A program made the position numbers and the translations under genes. The notes below the pieces were generated by a model, which was not told the origin of the DNA, ran no database searches, and saw only the letters and a list, made by a program, of their open reading frames with translations. Positions 59,034-64,000 of a stretch of 64,000 nt of DNA are shown in pieces. How positions within the stretch are numbered: position 1 is the first letter of the stretch; each line of letters starts with the position of its first letter. Source of the stretch: Chondrosia reniformis (Eukaryota; Porifera; Demospongiae; Chondrillida; Chondrillidae); contig OX359198.1 of assembly GCA_947172415.1 (NCBI GenBank), positions 4,991,401 through 5,055,400 of the forward strand. The letters run 5' to 3'.

Positions 59034-59818
59034 AATAATCCCTTACCACCAAGTCTTTGTTGTTACTTAATTGGACATGTTGCTAAGTGTCTGACATTTG
59101 ATTGTAGAACAATGAATGGAAATGCTTACACAAGCTATTAATATTTTAATGAACCTCAATTGTTCAGCAGAAATCATTTATCTTAAACATATACAAGCGC
59201 ATGAATTGTCATGCGGGCATGTTTCATGCACATTGAGAATCAAGGATAGTATCATACAGATGGTTTTGTTAAATGGAATCATGGGTTTCTTAATTCTGAG
59301 GTATTATTAAACGAAGAAAGTCTATAGATTTAAGATTCTTTGAAATGATTGCTTCGTGCATATCTTTATACTGTGTGTACATACTTGTGCTATTGTTCAA
59401 TCAATTTGTGAATCTAAAATGGCTATTGCTACGTTGCTAAACTAGTACTGAAGCCTAATTTGAGGAACTTTGGCATTGTACATACCCTAAACTTCACTAA
59501 TTGGTAGATCATCTTGTTTAGAGAATTATAGCCTCTTTAAATGATGGTTGTTTTTCTTTTAAGTTACATGATTAGCATGTTAATCACGTTTACCTCATTA
59601 CCTCATGTAAGAATACCTACTTCTAGTCAAGTTGTGAGACTGCTCAAAATGTAATTTGTCACTAGGTACAATTTATGCATGCAAACCAATATTTGATTAC
59701 TCACGTATATGGCTTATTGTACAGCCTATAATTTATTTGCTCTACAATTAAATGGCAGGTATATGCCTAGCAACATGTCCAATTAAGTATAACAAAGACT
59801 TAGTGGTAGGGGATTATT
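59034..59818. mobile_element. Non-autonomous DNA transposon with about 75-bp TIRs
   Basis: The left terminus AATAATCCCTTACCACCAAG ... TTGGACATGTTGCTA ... TTGTAGA (59034-59108) is inverted at about 59742-59818 with about 80-85 per cent identity. The 785-bp element has no transposase signal; a short frame inside (MEMLTQAINILMNLNCSAEI) has no family match. Confidence 0.85.
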
Positions 59819-59877
59819 TGGCTTAACCCATTCAGGTGAGAAAAGAAAGTATTGGATCAAGGAAAAATTGCATGCAA

Positions 59878-60249
59878 TCAGCAGTGAGTATAACATCTTC
59901 TCAGCCAAGCTCCCAAAGTTCTACCTTTTACCTCCGCCCTACCCACTACCAGTCCCTTCATGTCCAATGTCTCATTCAGCATACAGCCTAGGTACTTGTA
60001 ATGTTCAACCATACCAATTTCCTCACTCCCCACATTAAAGACTGTGTCTGATCTTGGGACTCTTCCCCTTCTGAAATGCATGATCCCACATTTTGAGACA
60101 TTTACCTTCACTGCCCATAGCCTACACCACTCCTCCAGAGTTTCCAGGCCTTTACTTAAAGCTGCCTCATCATCTGCCAGAATCACCATGTCATCAGCAG
60201 AACAGTTCATAGAGCAGAGCTGGTACAAGCCTCTATACATATAATACAT
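59878..60249 (-). pseudogene. LINE reverse-transcriptase fragment (family D)
   Basis: The minus strand reads ADDMVILADDEAALSKGLET, LEEWCRLWAVKVNVSKCGIM and HYKYLGCMLNETLD: the RT segment from just after the YADD catalytic box through the thumb (KYLG) motif. Both ends are lost. Confidence 0.85.
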
Positions 60250-60439
60250 TCAAAAAATCTATAAGCATTCAGTATACTCTTATAAAATCTTGCATAATAA
60301 GCACAGTATATATAGAGCGTTGAATTGAACAATAGATTATGCAAATGGGTCCACATATGAACTATATAACTTGTACATCATTAATCTGTTCGTTTAAAAC
60401 ATCATAGCATTTGTGATCCACAGGACCTAAAAACATACA

Positions 60440-60960
60440 ACTACTACTCTGACTATCACTGTGACCAGAGAAGAGTTTGAGAATAAAGTCTACACTTATA
60501 GATGTTTTACTTTTCATACATCTTAACATTCATTCTTTTTTTACACCAAACAGATATCTGTAATGCTAGCGCTATTACAGTAAATCCATCTGTGATGAGT
60601 CAATAGAGGCTTTCTACTGTTATATACGTATACGTAGATGGTTTTGTTTATAAAGCATTACTCCTTTCAATATGTACGTATGTACAAGCTGTACTAAACC
60701 ACTCCCACTTCCCTAAGCCCTTCCCCCACACTTCACAGTTCCTCCTCCTCCCTCCTCAGGACAACTCCTGGTCAGACAGTAATGATAATGTAAGCACCTT
60801 TCACTCAAGTGATTTACAAGAACATCAGAACTGATTATGACATGTTTAACCATTTTACTGTCCACTTCACTGATTCATTGATCTCATCATTTGTACAGTA
60901 TATACAGATTCTTCAGTAAATCATTCAGTCAACTGTATTCATCTGTCAGTTATTGTACAA
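60440..60960 (+). pseudogene. Relic Ig exon and receptor 3' module beside NLR 2
   Basis: 60440-60600 (ACTACTACTCTGACTATCAC, GAAGAGTTTGAGAATAAAGT, ACAGTAAATCCATCTG) matches the Ig exon end at 55140-55283 and 52340-52488, but carries stops. 60700-60960 is the same 3' module as 45700-45990. It is followed, as there, by an NLR 3' end. Confidence 0.75.
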
Positions 60961-61094
60961 TATGTTGTGTATTATTCACTTAAGGATGTGTACGTATATA
61001 AAGTGGTTTTAACATTAGTAGAAGCAAACACAGAAGTACGTATAACAACATCACGCCCTCAGAGTAAAGCAAAAATAGAAGTATAATAGTTCTC

Positions 61095-64000
61095 CTAGAA
61101 ATCAACTGAAAGAATAGAGTGGTTTGTTTGAAGTGCCTGTGTGATCTGAACTTGTATGGATTCAGGTACACCCTTCAGTGTGACTCTCTTAAGATGATTG
61201 TTCTGTGAGAGACCTTTTGCAACTGCAGTAGCTCTTTGTGTAATGATCATTTCATCCTTTTCACTAAAACTACGAACCTCCATCTGAAGACTCTCAATAT
61301 TCACTTGACTACAAGCTGATGTCAATCTGGACATGTCAAGTTCCTGTACATAACAAGAGATACAACATTACTGGGTACACTTCTCTCAACAATCAACTAT
61401 CATTACAAATTGAACAACAAACTCCAAATATGGTGACTGGACTACGTATAGAACATGTCTTAGATTGAACAAACAAATAGACAAATGTACTATATTGTAC
61501 AAATCATTTAAATAAACAAACTTACTTTAGACCAAAATGGGCGTGTCACTATCAACTCCTTCAAAGGACTGCTAATGGCTTCCAGTACTGGTAATGGATC
61601 AGAATCCTTAACATGAAGAGTCACCAATTGAGGTATTGATATACACTGAGCTACATCTTCCTTCTTTAGACTTCCATAATCTGTAATGAAAGTTGGTTAT
61701 CAAATGTAAATATTACTTCACCTGGACCAATTACAGTGTAGTCCACATAATTCGTATCCAGTTCATTTGAAATTTTGCATAATTAGAAAAATCCGTATAT
61801 TCCCTGTATTTTGTATTTCAGCAATACAAAATTTCGAATGGACAATTTCGTTTAGTTCAAAAAATAGCTTTTGTTTCACCTTAATTTCCTAATCTTTTGA
61901 CACCTCAGTAATGGGACGTATTCATAACGGTATTTATTTTTCGTGGAATAATTAGAAAGATACGGTAAAGGGTGCAGGCTGTCACGTGGTCGTATCTTCG
62001 TGCTATAGGCGAGGAGATGCTGAACGTTATTTGTTGTGTTCCTGGTTGCAGTAATCGTTCTGACCGTGAAAGAGACCGCACCTACCACTGCCTTCCGTTG
62101 AGGAACAAGTTGTTTTGCGCGTGTGGATCCATAAGATCAGAAGAAGCAACCTGCCGCTGAAGAGAAATACTAGAGTCTGCAGCAACCACTTTCTCAACTC
62201 GCGTGGCCGTAAACTGAGGCTAGATGAGCTTCCTACGCAGAAGCTGCCTAAGCTTACAACCAGCAGGCCGTTGCCGAAGAAAAGTCGTAGACCAAACAAA
62301 GGTGAGCAATCGGCGTCTCTCAGTGTAAGTGAAAACGAGACAGACACTAACTTACCATCCATTTCGACAACCATCGAGGCCAGTACGCAAGTGGGTAATA
62401 GCTACACGGCAGCTTGTAGATGCATCCACCTCTACTGATGCCATCGCGAAGCCAATACAGCCAAACAGAATGCGAGTAGATTCTATTAAAGATAATCCAG
62501 AAATGTTTCAATACTATACTGGATTTCCTATGTACAAAGTTTTCCTGGCATTCTTTTCTTTTCTTGGACCAGCAGTGGATTCTTTGATTTATTCAGAGAA
62601 AGATGCTGATAAGCCACAAGCCACACACACTATTGGTGCATTGAAGACAGGGAGGATCAGAGCACTCCAACCTATGGATGAGCTTCTAATGGTCCTCATG
62701 CGTTTACGACAAGGCCTGTTTGAGCAAGACTTAGCATACCGATTTGCTGTATCACAGTCCACTGTCAGTAGAGTTTGGTCCACATGGATAAACTTTCTCT
62801 ACCACAAACCAAAGGCTTTACCCATCTGGATGTCAAAATATTCTATGCAAGCGACCATGCCTGAAGTGTTCAAAAGAGATTACCCAACAACAAGAATTAT
62901 CATTGATGCAACTGAACTTTATATTGAAATGCCAGAGATTCAGCAATTGACATTCTCAAGCTACAAGAACCACAACACATACAAAGCCTTAGTTGGCAGG
63001 AGTCAGGAGTGGTGACTTTTACCTCTAATCTCTTCCCAGGCTAAATATCGGATAAGGAATTAGTTAGATGTAGTGGCTTGCTAGGACTGTTAGAGGTTGG
63101 AGACACCATAATGGCAGATGGAGGTTTTGACATAGAAGATGACATAGCACCCTTAGGGATTCGTGTAAATATCCTCCTTTTCTCAAGGGCAAACAGCAGC
63201 TTGATGCCAAGGACGTGATAATTACACACAGGATAGCCTCTCTGCACATTCATGTAGAACGCTGTATGGAGCGGATAAAGAATTTTCACATATTTGACCG
63301 CATATTGCCGTCATCTTTCATAAGACAAGTTCACAAGGACATGTCATTATATATTGTAGGACATGTCAACTGATAACAGGAGAGAGGTACAGGAGAGAGG
63401 AACAGGAGAGAGGAACAGTGGAGAGAGGAACAGGAGAGAGGAACAGGAGAGAGGTACAGTGGAGAGAGAAATATATCTCAATCAGACACTCTCTTCACTG
63501 GTGACAGCACTTGAATACCATCTTCTGATACACAACTTACAACATATCAGACTAAACCAGTGTCAAGTGCTACATTCAACCTAAAAGTGGTCATCAGAAC
63601 ACTCACTGTAAAGTCTCAGCTTTTCAATTGATCTGCTAACAGAGACACACTCTAAAATGGATACAGCATTGCACCCAAGTGCCAGTTTTTTCAATGTATT
63701 GTTGTCCTTCACCTTTGACCACAGTAAGGATACTTCCTGAATCTTGATAAATACAAATGTCATGTATCATAATGCATTATTTAACAAACAGACTGTACTG
63801 GACACACTGTATACGTACATATACGTACATATTTGGTCTAACGTCCTCATGTACACTACATTAGCTGAGATTTCACAGAAATACAATATTTATATAACAA
63901 GTAATACACTTACATCTTGAATGGGTTGGACAAAGTTACGAGATATGAAGAGAGTTAGTTTCTTTAGTTTCTTCAATGAAAAGACTTCAGCCAAAGCTGA
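61095..64000 (-). CDS. Second NLR paralogue, 3' LRR exons only (continues past window)
   Basis: Minus-strand exons with the same sizes and phases as the NLR at 46097-49995: beyond 64000-63914 (LKKLTLFISRNFVQPIQD), 63742-63607 (one codon longer than its counterpart), 61680-61526 (same size) and 61343-61095 (ending SILSVDF). All are open, so the gene may be functional. The intron between 63607 and 61680 is about 1.9 kb instead of 413 bp because of a transposon. The CARD-like and NACHT parts lie outside the window. Confidence 0.85.
61735..63325 (+). pseudogene. THAP-DDE transposase element inside NLR 2 intron
   Basis: A THAP zinc finger begins near 62017 (LNVICCVPGCSNRSDRE ... RVCSNHFLNSR, LDELPTQKLP) with a frame change at about 62115. 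Then a helix-turn-helix (MDELLMVLMRLRQGLFEQD, AVSQSTVSRVW) and a DDE_Tnp_4-type transposase: IIIDATELYIEMPE (first D), MADGGFDIEDDIAPLG (second D), ASLRIHVERCMERIKNFHIF (E), after another frame break at about 63010. The right boundary is near 63325. The left part, from CAGTGTAGTCCACATAATTC after TA at about 61732, looks like a separate pogo-type terminus. Inactive. Confidence 0.85.
63378..63472 (+). repeat. GAGAGAGGWACAG minisatellite in NLR 2 intron
   Basis: About seven 12-15 bp units, orthologous in position to the longer array at 46795-46975. Confidence 0.85.

Overview
This window looks like nuclear DNA from an invertebrate animal, most probably a demosponge (Amphimedon-like). The reasons are many short GT-AG introns, AT-rich non-coding DNA full of palindromic TACGTA strings, a CARD-NACHT-LRR gene of the kind expanded in sponges, Noggin-like secreted proteins, and orthologues of conserved animal genes (IKK, SNX17, NDUFA12, RPS24). 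The species name is inference; no search was run.

Layout. 1-9329 (+) holds the 3' two thirds of an IKK-alpha/beta-type kinase gene. 10270-18410 is mostly retrotransposon debris from two LINE families, with a sulfotransferase gene (11274-12827, -) between copies. One LINE copy is interrupted by a short repeat that carries a complete type I hammerhead ribozyme core (13881-13925). 20022-24458 has two divergently oriented Noggin-like genes. 24924-39169 is a housekeeping block: NDUFA12 (-), SNX17 (-), a UBXN8-like gene without a UBX domain (+) and RPS24 (-), with closely spaced divergent starts. 39520-45094 (+) is a five-exon gene for an IRAK/Pelle-like death domain protein with a disordered middle and a C-terminal tail anchor; its last intron holds a 1.3 kb inverted-repeat transposon.

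46097-64000 is an immune-receptor cluster. A complete CARD-NACHT-LRR gene (-) and the 3' part of a paralogue (-, running off the end) flank two Ig/FN3 receptor genes (+). One receptor is a decayed pseudogene with a 668-bp tandem duplication. The other is intact and has a transmembrane segment and an NPxY-bearing tail. Receptor-exon fragments and a shared 3' module recur beside both NLR 3' ends, so NLRs and receptors appear to have been duplicated as a block. A THAP/DDE transposase pseudogene sits inside an intron of the second NLR.

Functionally, the IKK gene, the death-domain adaptor, the NLRs and the Ig/FN3 receptors all belong to families used in innate immune signalling. Their physical proximity is seen; any joint function is inference. 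Exon boundaries below were worked out by hand from reading frame, splice sites and remembered family patterns, without transcripts.
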